5,472 bases of DNA from Deferribacteres bacterium JdFR-76. GTDB taxonomy: Bacteria; Zhuqueibacterota; JdFR-76. Where the stretch lies: assembly GCA_002011685.1 (NCBI GenBank), contig MTOL01000511.1, forward strand, positions 1-5,472, written 5' to 3'. The first letter of the stretch is position 1. Each line of letters starts with the position of its first letter. The notes beneath the pieces were generated by a model. That model made no database searches. It worked only from the letters and a program-made list of their open reading frames with translations, and was not told where the DNA came from. The position numbers and the translations under genes were made by a program. This document shows positions 1-5,472 of the stretch, piece after piece.

Positions 1-627
1 GCCTTTTTTCCGGAAGGGACCCTTCATGTGATCGTTGTGGATCCGGGTGTGGGAAGCGAACGCAGGATTCTTTACGTGGAGGCTGGGGAATATGCGTTTC
101 TGGCGCCGGACAACGGTGTATTGCGTTTTGTGGCCAGTAGGGAACGGATACGGCGGATTATTTCAGTAGAAAATCGGAAATATTTCCGTCCGGAATTGAG
201 TTACACATTTCACGGGCGTGATATTTTTGCGCCGGTTGCAGCCCATCTGGCTCGCGGGATTCCGCCCGAAGAACTGGGAACGCCCGCTACCGGGGTGCGA
301 TTTGATCCGCTTCCGGAGCCACGGGTTGCCGGAGATTCGGTCATCGGCGAGATCGTGTACATCGACCGGTTTGGGAACCTTATTTCCAACATTGATGGGA
401 CAGAACTGCAGCGGCTGCTGACGGGGTACCGCCGGTTTGTTCTTAAAATTGCTGGCAGGACGGTGGACCGGATCTCCCGATCATATTTTGACAGCCAGCC
501 GGGTGAGCTTCTGGCCTATATCGACAGCAGCGGCTATCTGGCGTTTGCCCTGAACGGCGAAAACGCGTCGGAAAAAATGGGAATTTCCCTTGGTGACCGG
601 TTTGAAATGGAACGGAGAAAAGAATAG
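1..627 (+). CDS. SAM hydroxide adenosyltransferase (DUF62), 5' partial
   Basis: Cytosolic enzyme that, in characterised relatives, splits S-adenosylmethionine with water/hydroxide into adenosine and methionine; it belongs to the chlorinase/fluorinase superfamily. The reading frame is open from base 1, and the residues before the GTG at 28 (PEGTLH) already match the family, so that GTG is internal and the gene begins outside the window. Counting from base 1, the conserved Asp14 and Arg21 lie in VVDPGVGSER and His71 in TFHGRD. This is the Asp-Arg-His set typical of hydroxide adenosyltransferases rather than of halogenases. The C-terminal domain begins around residue 115 with GEIVYIDRFGNLISNI and continues through the SSG...ALNGENAS block near the end. 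From the position of the Asp in relatives, roughly 50-60 N-terminal residues are missing. It ends 10 bases before the M50 protease gene, suggesting co-transcription. Family assignment is firm; activity is inferred. Confidence 0.93.
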   Translation, partial: AFFPEGTLHVIVVDPGVGSERRILYVEAGEYAFLAPDNGVLRFVASRERIRRIISVENRKYFRPELSYTFHGRDIFAPVAAHLARGIPPEELGTPATGVRFDPLPEPRVAGDSVIGEIVYIDRFGNLISNIDGTELQRLLTGYRRFVLKIAGRTVDRISRSYFDSQPGELLAYIDSSGYLAFALNGENASEKMGISLGDRFEMERRKE

Positions 628-637
628 GAAATGGCCG

Positions 638-1516
638 ATGCAGGAATCGGAATGGCGGTCAGGCTGGTTTGAGCAGTTTCCGGAACAGAGGCTCACGCGC
701 CGGCAACAGTTTTTGAGAAAACTGTTCCGAACCGACCGGAAAACCCTTCATCTTGTACTTTTCGTCCTCACATTTCTTTCGACCTATCTAGTTGTGGGAA
801 GCATCCTGTATTCGATCGGTGTAATGTCCATTCTTCTTTTTCACGAGATGGGGCACTATCTCATGTGCCGGCGGTACGGGATTCCTGCTACGCTGCCGTA
901 TTTTATTCCGGTACCTTTTCCGCCTTTTGGCACGTGGGGCGCCGTGATTGCCATGCACCGCATTATGCCAAACCGCCGGGTTCTGTTCGATGTGGGCGCC
1001 GCCGGGCCTATTGCCGGCCTAATTCTAGCTTTTCCGATAACGATCATCGGGCTAAAATATTCCACGTTTATCCGGCCCGAAACCCTCGGGCCCAACGTAA
1101 TGAGCATGGGAGAACCGCTGGTTTTTCAGTTCTTGCGCTACCTGGTTCTGGGACCACTTCCGGAAGGGATGGATGTGCTGATTCATCCGCTGGCCTACGC
1201 CGGGTGGGTGGGCCTGTTTGTGACGGCGCTGAACTTGCTCCCGGTGGGACAACTGGATGGCGGACACATAGCCTATGCCCTGCTGGGGCCAGAAAAAAGC
1301 CGGTATGTGTATTACATTGCTCTGGGAGGGTTTGCCATCGCAGCACTGTACTTTCCGGGCTGGATTTTCATGCTCTTTTTGTTGGCCTTCTTTTTTCTTC
1401 GCCATCCACCCACAATGGCCGATTATATCCCTCTGGACCGGAAGCGGAAAATCCTGGGTGTGCTGATGTTTTTCGTTTTTGTTGTTTCTTTTACACCGGT
1501 GCCGTTTAAGATCTAA
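638..1516 (+). CDS. Site-2-type intramembrane zinc metalloprotease, peptidase M50 family
   Basis: Multi-pass membrane protein of 292 residues. The zinc-binding motif HEMGH is at residues 69-73 (His69, Glu70, His73). The third ligand is probably Asp207 in LNLLPVGQLDGGH (198-210), the family's second signature. Between them, GTWGAVIAMHRIMPNRRVLFDVGAAGPIAG (98-127) resembles the S2P/EGY-type group. Hydrophobic segments lie near 37-60, 60-78 (with the HExxH), 119-139, 185-201, 223-255 (perhaps two) and 272-286. No PDZ domain is seen, unlike RseP, so it is a minimal form. I chose ATG 638 because AGGAAA sits about 6 bases upstream. An in-frame TTG at 590 would overlap the previous gene by 38 bases and has no better ribosome site. 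Such enzymes cleave membrane-spanning substrates such as anti-sigma factors; the substrate here is unknown. It lies between the DUF62 gene and the sugar kinase, probably in one operon. Confidence 0.9.
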   Translation: MQESEWRSGWFEQFPEQRLTRRQQFLRKLFRTDRKTLHLVLFVLTFLSTYLVVGSILYSIGVMSILLFHEMGHYLMCRRYGIPATLPYFIPVPFPPFGTWGAVIAMHRIMPNRRVLFDVGAAGPIAGLILAFPITIIGLKYSTFIRPETLGPNVMSMGEPLVFQFLRYLVLGPLPEGMDVLIHPLAYAGWVGLFVTALNLLPVGQLDGGHIAYALLGPEKSRYVYYIALGGFAIAALYFPGWIFMLFLLAFFFLRHPPTMADYIPLDRKRKILGVLMFFVFVVSFTPVPFKI

Positions 1517-1533
1517 AATCCAAACGGTGTGGA

Positions 1534-2475
1534 ATGGCGCGGATCGCCGGGCTGGGTGAACTGCTGTGGGATGTCTATCCGGATGGCAAATTTCCTGGAG
1601 GGGCACCGGCTAATTTCGCTTTGCATGCACACCGGCTGGGGCACGAAGGGATTATCATGAGCCGGGTGGGGCAGGATGCGGCCGGAAAGGAGCTGTTAGC
1701 GTTTTTGAAGCGTCAGGGGCTGAACACCTCAGCCATTCAGGTAGACGAAGCCCATCCCACCGGTACCGTGCGGATCGAGCTGGATGCCCGCGGTATTCCC
1801 ACATTTTTTTGCAGCCGCAACACCGCCTTTGATTATCTCACCGATTTTTCGGCCTGGCTTGCCCGATACGGTGCGCCAGATGCCATTTTGACGGGGACCC
1901 TGGCCCAGCGGCATTCCGTTTCCAGGAAAGCCATCTGGGATACGCTGGACCGCTGTCAGTCATCCTTCATACTTTTTGATGTGAACCTCCGCGGGCATGA
2001 ACCGTGGCTTGAGCAGGTGATCCGTGAAATGCTCCATCGGGCCCGGGGTGTGAAGGTAAACCGAGAAGAGGCGGTCTTTCTGGTCCGGCTTTTGGGACCG
2101 AGAGATCAGAAATCTCTGAAAAGGGGGCTCCGATCTATCGTTCAAAAATTCCGGCTGGATTGGATTTGCGTGACCCTCGGCGAAGCAGGAGCATTCCTGC
2201 TGAGACCGGATTCCGCCCACTACGCACCCGGATACCAGATCGATCCAGTTGATACAACCGGTGCGGGAGATGCATTTCTGGCAGCGCTGATGGTATTTCT
2301 GCTGGAAGGATATGGAGATAGGGAGGCTCTGAGACGGGCCAATGCCTACGCGGCACTGGTTTGCACCCACAAAGGGGCGGTTCCCGAAATAAACAGGAAG
2401 GATCTTGAGCTTTTTTTGTATAGATCGGCGGACCGGAATATTGAAGCACCAGATTCAGTTTGGACCATAGGCTGA
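1534..2475 (+). CDS. PfkB-family carbohydrate kinase, fructokinase-like
   Basis: Cytosolic ATP-dependent sugar kinase of the ribokinase/PfkB family, 313 residues, a usual length for the family. The N-terminal signature is present (GELLWDVYPDG at 8-18, GGAPANFALHAHRLG at 22-36), as is the PfkB signature 2 DTTGAGDAF at 240-248, where Asp246 is the expected catalytic base and GAGD forms the anion hole. DVNLR at 149-153 and VTLGEAGAFL at 213-222 are further family blocks. The GELLWD...GGAPANFA pattern resembles fructokinases more than ribokinases or 6-phosphofructokinases, so fructose to fructose 6-phosphate is the best guess; substrate specificity cannot be read from sequence alone. The ATG follows the M50 stop by 17 bases with only a weak purine run (GTGGA) before it, so translation may depend on coupling to the upstream gene. 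The last 20 or so residues after LELFLYRS are a poorly conserved tail. Confidence 0.9.
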   Translation: MARIAGLGELLWDVYPDGKFPGGAPANFALHAHRLGHEGIIMSRVGQDAAGKELLAFLKRQGLNTSAIQVDEAHPTGTVRIELDARGIPTFFCSRNTAFDYLTDFSAWLARYGAPDAILTGTLAQRHSVSRKAIWDTLDRCQSSFILFDVNLRGHEPWLEQVIREMLHRARGVKVNREEAVFLVRLLGPRDQKSLKRGLRSIVQKFRLDWICVTLGEAGAFLLRPDSAHYAPGYQIDPVDTTGAGDAFLAALMVFLLEGYGDREALRRANAYAALVCTHKGAVPEINRKDLELFLYRSADRNIEAPDSVWTIG

Positions 2476-2643
2476 CAATTCTTGCGGGTCTTTGAAGGAT
2501 CGAGATCGGGGAAGGAAAGTTATCTGGATGTGTATTTTTTGGGAGGACTGGGGCGTGAAAAATGAAAGCTGTCTTTTAATTGGAATGAATGAAAGGCGAA
2601 AACAGGCTGACTTGTGAAAGCGGCGGGATGTGGGAAACCGAAA

Positions 2644-2649
2644 AGGAGG
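2644..2649 (+). promoter_or_regulatory. Ribosome binding site of the gamma-glutamyltranspeptidase gene
   Basis: A perfect AGGAGG lies 6 bases before ATG 2656. It decides the start: the frame is open back to a GTG at 2614, but that would add 14 charged residues (MKAAGCGKPKRRKA) before the signal peptide and lacks a comparable site. The rest of the 180-base spacer from 2476 holds no convincing promoter or terminator. Confidence 0.85.
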
Positions 2650-2655
2650 AAGGCG

Positions 2656-4350
2656 ATGAAAGGAAAGTGGGTTTTAATGGTTGTGCTGGCTGTGGCAGCT
2701 CCTTTAGCGGTACAGGCAAAGTTTCGTGATCCGGTCCGCGCGCAGCATGCCATGGTTGTTTCAACCAACCGGTATGCCACGGAGGTGGGGGTCTGGATTC
2801 TGCAGGAAGGGGGCAATGCTGTGGATGCCGCTGTGGCTGTTGGGTTTGCTCTTGCTGTGACGCATCCGCAGGCAGGGAACCTGGGTGGCGGTGGCTTTAT
2901 GGTTGTACGTCTGCCAGACGGCACGGTAACCACCTTTGACTACCGGGAAAAAGCGCCGCTTAGGGCAAGCCGGGATATGTACCTGGATGAGAATGGCAAT
3001 GTTATCCCGGAGCTGAGCCGCGTGGGATATCTGGCCTGTGGAGTACCCGGAACCGTTGCCGGTTTGTTCATGGCCCACCAGAAATACGGCCGGTTGCCGT
3101 GGAGTAAGGTAATTCGGCCTGCCATCCGTCTTGCGGAAAAGGGGTTTCCCGTCAGTGGGCGGCTGCACCGGAGCATCCGTGCAGCGGCGGAGATTTTCAG
3201 CCGGTTTCCCGCCTCCGCACGAAAGTTTCTTCCCGGTGGACAGCCACTGCCAGAGGGGAGCATATTCAAACAGCCAGATCTGGCCCGGACGCTCAGGCTC
3301 ATTGCCCGCCAGGGACCCTACGCGTTCTACCATGGGGAAATCGCCCGCAAGATCGCGGAGGATATGGCCCAACATGGAGGTCTGATCACCCTGGAGGATC
3401 TGGCCAGGTATCGGGCCGTGGAAAGAAAACCGGTCCGTGGTACCTACCGCGGTTTTGAGATTATCAGCATGGGGCCACCAAGCTCCGGTGGACTGTGTCT
3501 AATTGAGGCCCTGAATATTCTCGAAGGGTTTGATCTTTCACAGTATCCGCCCTATTCTGCGGAATCGATCAGCTTGATTGTTGAAACAATGAAGCGGGTC
3601 TATGCCGACCGGGCCGAATACATGGGCGATAGCGATTTTTATCCTGTGCCGGTGAAGCGACTTCTCTCAAAAGATTATGCGGCCGAACGGCGGAAGGGGA
3701 TCCAGCCCGGGAAGGTCACACCCAGCAACGAAATCAGCCACGGGAACATTCCGGTCGAAGAATCGCCGCAAACAACCCATTACTCTGTTGTGGATGAAGA
3801 GGGTATGGCTGTTTCGGTCACCACTACACTCAATAGTTCTTTCGGGTCCAAGGTGGTTATCGAAGGGGCCGGTTTCTTGATGAACAACGAAATGGACGAT
3901 TTCAGTGCCAAACCGGGTGCGCCCAACATTTACGGACTGGTTCATGGAGAAGCGAATGCCATCGCACCCGAAAAGCGGATGCTTTCGTCCATGACACCTA
4001 CCATCATAGCCAGAGAGGGGAAGCTCTGGGCCGTTATTGGAACCCCCGGCGGGTCGACCATTATTTCCCAGGTGCTGGTAGCGATCATCAATATGATTGA
4101 TTATGGAATGAACATTGCCGAAGCCATTCATGCGCCCAAATTTCACCACCAGTGGCTTCCGGATGTTCTGGTGTACGAACCTTTTGGCATCTGGAAAGAT
4201 ACTCTGAACCGGCTGGCGGGGATGGGATATGAACTGAAACCGAGAAACTACGGGTATGGCGACCTGATGGGGATCCAGATTGAAGATGAAACCGGTGTAC
4301 GCCTTGGCTGTGCGGATCCGCGGCATGATGGCGTTGCGAAGGGATATTGA
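2656..4350 (+). CDS. ggt: Gamma-glutamyltranspeptidase (glutathione hydrolase), exported
   Basis: Secreted or periplasmic N-terminal-nucleophile enzyme that removes the gamma-glutamyl group from glutathione and similar compounds, by hydrolysis or transfer to amino acids. It has 564 residues, close to the E. coli enzyme. A signal peptide covers 1-21 (cleavage expected after AVQA). By family precedent the proenzyme cleaves itself before Thr373 in QTTHYSVVD, giving a large subunit of about 350 and a small subunit of 192 residues. Substrate-site residues line up with the E. coli protein at a constant offset of 17-18: Arg97 in FDYREKAP, Asn393 in TLNSSFG, Asp415 in NNEMDDFS, Ser444-Ser445 in MLSSMTP and the oxyanion-hole glycines 465-466 in GTPGGS. 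The lid loop (KPGAPNIYGLV) is present, unlike in the B. subtilis enzyme. No key residue is missing. The gene stands apart from its neighbours by 180 and 201 bases, so it may be transcribed alone. It could supply cysteine or glutamate from outside peptides. Confidence 0.97.
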   Translation: MKGKWVLMVVLAVAAPLAVQAKFRDPVRAQHAMVVSTNRYATEVGVWILQEGGNAVDAAVAVGFALAVTHPQAGNLGGGGFMVVRLPDGTVTTFDYREKAPLRASRDMYLDENGNVIPELSRVGYLACGVPGTVAGLFMAHQKYGRLPWSKVIRPAIRLAEKGFPVSGRLHRSIRAAAEIFSRFPASARKFLPGGQPLPEGSIFKQPDLARTLRLIARQGPYAFYHGEIARKIAEDMAQHGGLITLEDLARYRAVERKPVRGTYRGFEIISMGPPSSGGLCLIEALNILEGFDLSQYPPYSAESISLIVETMKRVYADRAEYMGDSDFYPVPVKRLLSKDYAAERRKGIQPGKVTPSNEISHGNIPVEESPQTTHYSVVDEEGMAVSVTTTLNSSFGSKVVIEGAGFLMNNEMDDFSAKPGAPNIYGLVHGEANAIAPEKRMLSSMTPTIIAREGKLWAVIGTPGGSTIISQVLVAIINMIDYGMNIAEAIHAPKFHHQWLPDVLVYEPFGIWKDTLNRLAGMGYELKPRNYGYGDLMGIQIEDETGVRLGCADPRHDGVAKGY

Positions 4351-4445
4351 ACGAAGGTTGATGATGGGGCTGGTCCGTTCTTCAGGGTATCGCACCCGGG
4401 AATGGGCAGGAAAGAAACCTGATAGACGGGATCCCGTAAAATTGG

Positions 4446-4474
4446 TTCAGAGTTCCCGGCGGCCGGGTTCTAAT
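4446..4474 (+). promoter_or_regulatory. Possible sigma-70-type promoter for the exported 248-residue protein
   Basis: TTCAGA (4446-4451, 4 of 6 matches to TTGACA) and TCTAAT (4469-4474, 5 of 6 to TATAAT) are 17 bases apart, the ideal spacing. This would give a leader of about 70 bases before ATG 4552. Against it, the -35 match is weak and the spacer is filled by a GC-rich hairpin. The promoter preference of this organism is unknown. Confidence 0.2.
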
Positions 4475-4540
4475 CAGTTAGCGGGAAATAGAAACCTGAA
4501 CGACTGGACGGGTGCAATCGGATTTACGTGGACCAAATGC

Positions 4541-4546
4541 AGGAGG
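4541..4546 (+). promoter_or_regulatory. Ribosome binding site of the exported 248-residue protein
   Basis: AGGAGG lies 5 bases before ATG 4552. The alternative in-frame starts GTG 4528 and ATG 4537 lie upstream of or next to this site and would put extra polar residues (MDQMQEAI) before the signal peptide, so 4552 is preferred. Confidence 0.85.
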
Positions 4547-4551
4547 CAATC

Positions 4552-5298
4552 ATGAAACGGACCAGCTGTCTTGTGGTTCCGGTGTTATTGCTGGTGTTAC
4601 TTTTAGGCCTGAGCGGGCCGGTCTGGTCGGACGAAAGAGCTGGGGGTGGTTTTGGGATGTTTTTCCTCGGAAGCCAGGGAACCCAGCTGGATGATCTGAA
4701 CCGTTTTCTCCAGACGCTTTCGGGCTACGAGACATTTCGCAGCAGTTATTTTGCTCTGGGGGGCGGTGGCTACGGGATTATTTATCCGTGGCTGATTGGT
4801 GGCGAAGGTTTTGGAGTGCTGGAACAAACGGCGTCTGGCATGGATTCCAGGGCGCAGCTGCTGATGGGAGCGGGGTTTTTCAATGTGGGCCGCCTGCTTT
4901 ATTCGAGAAGAAGCGGGTTCCTCTACGCTCTGGCTGGATTTGGCGGTGGGCATATTGAACTTACCGTTTCCAGAAAAACCGTCCCGGCTTCTGTGGCGGA
5001 GGCATTCGCCGGTCCTGGCCATTCCACGGTGCTCCAGAAAGATGGGATGCTGTTGCAGGTAGGAATTGGGGGCCAGAAAGTGCTGCCCATTGGGGCGGCA
5101 AAAAGAAAGGGAGACGCCCAGCAGGAATGCGGTGGCGGGCTTCTTTTCGGATTCCAGGTTGGCTATGTTTTTCCGTTCGGTTTTTCGAAGTGGAAAGTTG
5201 ACGAACAGATCATCGGCGCAACTCCTGAAGTGGACTTCCGGGGACCCTATGTCCGGATTTCCATCGGAGGGATCGGTTACTGTTTTAAGAGCGATTAA
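4552..5298 (+). CDS. Unnamed exported glycine-rich protein, probably outer-membrane beta-barrel type
   Basis: I do not recognise a named family. The 248-residue product starts with a clear signal peptide (MKRT, hydrophobic stretch about 7-20, likely cleavage after GPVWS near residue 26). Cys6 lies too early, without a lipobox, so it is not an obvious lipoprotein. The mature part is rich in glycine and aromatic residues in alternating, strand-like segments: GGGFGMFFLG (31-40), FALGGGGYGIIYPWLIGGEGFG (67-88), AQLLMGAGFFNVG (101-113), FLYALAGFGGGHIELTV (123-139), LLFGFQVGYVFPFGF (197-211) and YVRISIGGIGYCF (233-245). This pattern is typical of small outer-membrane barrels. A less hydrophobic, charged region (140-195, including KRKGDAQQEC) may be a loop. 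An 'LDDLNRFL' helix-like segment (46-53) precedes the first GGGGYG block. The product ends Tyr-Cys-Phe plus three polar residues. Barrel nature and location are inferred; function is unknown. Confidence 0.8.
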   Translation: MKRTSCLVVPVLLLVLLLGLSGPVWSDERAGGGFGMFFLGSQGTQLDDLNRFLQTLSGYETFRSSYFALGGGGYGIIYPWLIGGEGFGVLEQTASGMDSRAQLLMGAGFFNVGRLLYSRRSGFLYALAGFGGGHIELTVSRKTVPASVAEAFAGPGHSTVLQKDGMLLQVGIGGQKVLPIGAAKRKGDAQQECGGGLLFGFQVGYVFPFGFSKWKVDEQIIGATPEVDFRGPYVRISIGGIGYCFKSD

Positions 5299-5324
5299 CG
5301 TTTGCCGGATCCATTCGGTTCTCC

Positions 5325-5329
5325 ATTTC
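5325..5329. repeat. Left 5-bp target-site duplication (ATTTC) of the putative miniature element
   Basis: ATTTC directly abuts the left inverted repeat and recurs exactly at 5449-5453, directly abutting the right one. A 5-base match at both exact boundaries is expected about once in a thousand by chance, given the inverted repeat. Confidence 0.6.
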
Positions 5330-5342
5330 AGGCTTTCCCGCC
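5330..5342 (+). repeat. Left terminal inverted repeat of the putative miniature element
   Basis: AGGCTTTCCCGCC, the exact reverse complement of 5436-5448. Pairing can be extended by two positions inward (5343-5344 with 5434-5435) if one G-T wobble is allowed. Part of this arm can also form the local hairpin TCCCG/CGGGA with 5345-5349, so the two foldings exclude each other. Confidence 0.7.
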
Positions 5343-5358
5343 GCCGGGAGGTGGAAAA

Positions 5359-5385
5359 ATGTTGAAACAGAGTGGTTTTCGGTAA
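5359..5385 (+). CDS. Possible 8-residue peptide frame inside the miniature element
   Basis: ATG 5359 to TAA 5385 encodes MLKQSGFR. It is preceded by GGAGGT (5347-5352) with a 6-base gap, as good a ribosome site as those of the confirmed genes here. It has no recognised function. If transcribed it could act as a leader peptide for a gene beyond the right edge, but a frame this short with a nearby purine run can easily arise by chance. Confidence 0.15.
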   Translation: MLKQSGFR

Positions 5386-5433
5386 ATTCCGGAGCCTTAT
5401 TACGAGCATCCCTGCTGGCACCGAGGTTTGATT

Positions 5434-5472
5434 GTGGCGGGAAAGCCTATTTCACCTGCTCAGCGGAAGAAT
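5434..5472 (+). CDS. Possible start of a gene running off the right edge
   Basis: From GTG 5434 the frame is open for 13 codons to the window end (MAGKPISPAQRKN). GAGGT at 5423-5427 lies 6 bases upstream, a good ribosome site. The product cannot be identified from 13 residues. The start codon and first four codons lie within the right inverted repeat of the putative miniature element, so if this is a real gene its start would have been supplied by the insertion. This makes a chance frame the safer default. Confidence 0.2.
   Translation, partial: MAGKPISPAQRKN
5436..5448 (-). repeat. Right terminal inverted repeat of the putative miniature element
   Basis: GGCGGGAAAGCCT, the perfect reverse complement of the left arm at 5330-5342, with 93 bases between the arms. 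It covers the last base of the GTG at 5434-5436 and the four codons that follow. Confidence 0.7.
5449..5453. repeat. Right 5-bp target-site duplication (ATTTC) of the putative miniature element
   Basis: Exact copy of 5325-5329, placed immediately outside the right inverted repeat. Removing the element and one copy would restore an uninterrupted CTCC-ATTTC-ACCTG junction. Confidence 0.6.

Larger units (their letters stand above)
4351..4551 (+). other. Intergenic spacer with short palindromes and a small direct repeat
   Basis: No gene is supported here; the reading frame that crosses it from inside ggt has no ribosome site and no family resemblance. Visible structure: a perfect 12-bp palindrome ACGGGATCCCGT (4426-4437), a GC-rich hairpin CCCGG-CGG-CCGGG (4455-4467) not followed by a T run, and a 10-bp direct repeat AGAAACCTGA at 4413-4422 and 4490-4499. 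The hairpin is a poor intrinsic terminator for ggt. The repeat could be an operator pair but may be chance. Confidence 0.4.
5330..5448. mobile_element. Putative MITE-like miniature inverted-repeat element, 119 bp
   Basis: The unit is bounded by perfect 13-bp inverted repeats (AGGCTTTCCCGCC at the left, its reverse complement at the right) and flanked by the direct repeat ATTTC on both sides, the expected footprint of a transposition event. It is far too short to encode a transposase, so it would be non-autonomous, mobilised by an enzyme elsewhere. It sits 31 bases after the stop of the exported protein gene, a tolerated place for insertions. I cannot name the parent insertion-sequence family; several make 5-bp duplications. 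The interior carries a local hairpin TCCCG-CCGC-CGGGA (5336-5349) and an 8-codon frame. The alternative is a regulatory RNA stem. Only one copy is visible in this window. Confidence 0.6.

Noticed and set aside
590..637. TTG 590 as start of the M50 protease
   Set aside because: It would overlap the upstream gene by 38 bases and add a polar tail. ATG 638 has a purine-rich site at suitable distance and leaves a normal 10-base gap.
2472..2500. CTGACA...AAGGAT as a promoter for ggt
   Set aside because: The -35 is good (5 of 6) and spacing is 17, but the -10 matches only 3 of 6 positions, and the -35 overlaps the end of the kinase gene.
3667..4395. Minus-strand frame of 242 codons opposite the ggt 3' half
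   Set aside because: It is a shadow of the strongly conserved gamma-glutamyltranspeptidase small-subunit region and resembles no protein I know.
4446..4467. Resemblance of this segment to 5327-5348 (17 of 22 bases), as if a second decayed copy of the miniature element
   Set aside because: The match is driven by GC-rich palindromic bases, extends across the boundary between target duplication and inverted end, and no second inverted end or duplication is found.
4455..4467. GC hairpin as an intrinsic terminator for ggt
   Set aside because: The stem is only 5 pairs and is followed by TTCTAATCAG rather than a T run; it is also about 105 bases after the stop codon.
4392..4515. Inverted pair GCACCCG (4392-4398) and CGGGTGC (4509-4515) as a riboswitch-like outer stem
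   Set aside because: A 7-bp pair across about 200 bases is expected roughly once by chance, and no known riboswitch core motif lies between the arms.
4603..5421. Minus-strand frame of 272 codons opposite the exported-protein gene
   Set aside because: Its translation shows no family pattern or signal peptide, while the plus-strand frame has AGGAGG, a signal peptide and regular strand-like blocks. It also runs across the putative inserted element.

Overview
All genes in this window lie on the plus strand. It carries five recognisable coding regions, the first cut by the left edge, plus a short terminal stretch that looks like a small transposed element. Both exported proteins have Sec-type signal peptides, and the last gene encodes a glycine-rich, beta-rich protein of outer-membrane type. 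Start codons are preceded by clear AGGAGG-type ribosome binding sites in two cases. This fits a diderm (Gram-negative type) bacterium of moderate GC content. The mix is compatible with an FCB-group or Calditrichota/KSB1-like lineage, but that placement is only an impression and no marker gene here decides it.

Layout: bases 1-627 are the C-terminal three quarters or so of a SAM hydroxide adenosyltransferase (DUF62, the chlorinase/fluorinase superfamily). After 10 bases comes a compact site-2-type intramembrane zinc protease of peptidase family M50 (638-1516). After 17 more bases comes a PfkB/ribokinase-family sugar kinase of fructokinase type (1534-2475). These three are tightly packed and probably co-transcribed, although their biochemical roles (SAM breakdown, membrane proteolysis, sugar phosphorylation) are not obviously linked. 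After a 180-base spacer comes a secreted gamma-glutamyltranspeptidase (2656-4350) with all the catalytic landmarks of the E. coli enzyme, including the lid loop. After a 201-base spacer comes an unnamed exported protein of 248 residues (4552-5298), probably in the outer membrane.

The most interesting structure is at the right end. Bases 5330-5448 form a 119-bp unit bounded by perfect 13-bp inverted repeats and flanked on both sides by the same 5-bp direct repeat, ATTTC. That is the signature of a transposed, non-coding miniature element (MITE) with its target-site duplication. Inside it is an 8-codon reading frame with a very good ribosome binding site. The right inverted repeat overlaps a possible GTG start of a gene running off the window, so a regulatory reading of the same structure is also considered. 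No tRNA, rRNA, CRISPR array or known riboswitch was recognised, and no defence or biosynthetic system is visible.
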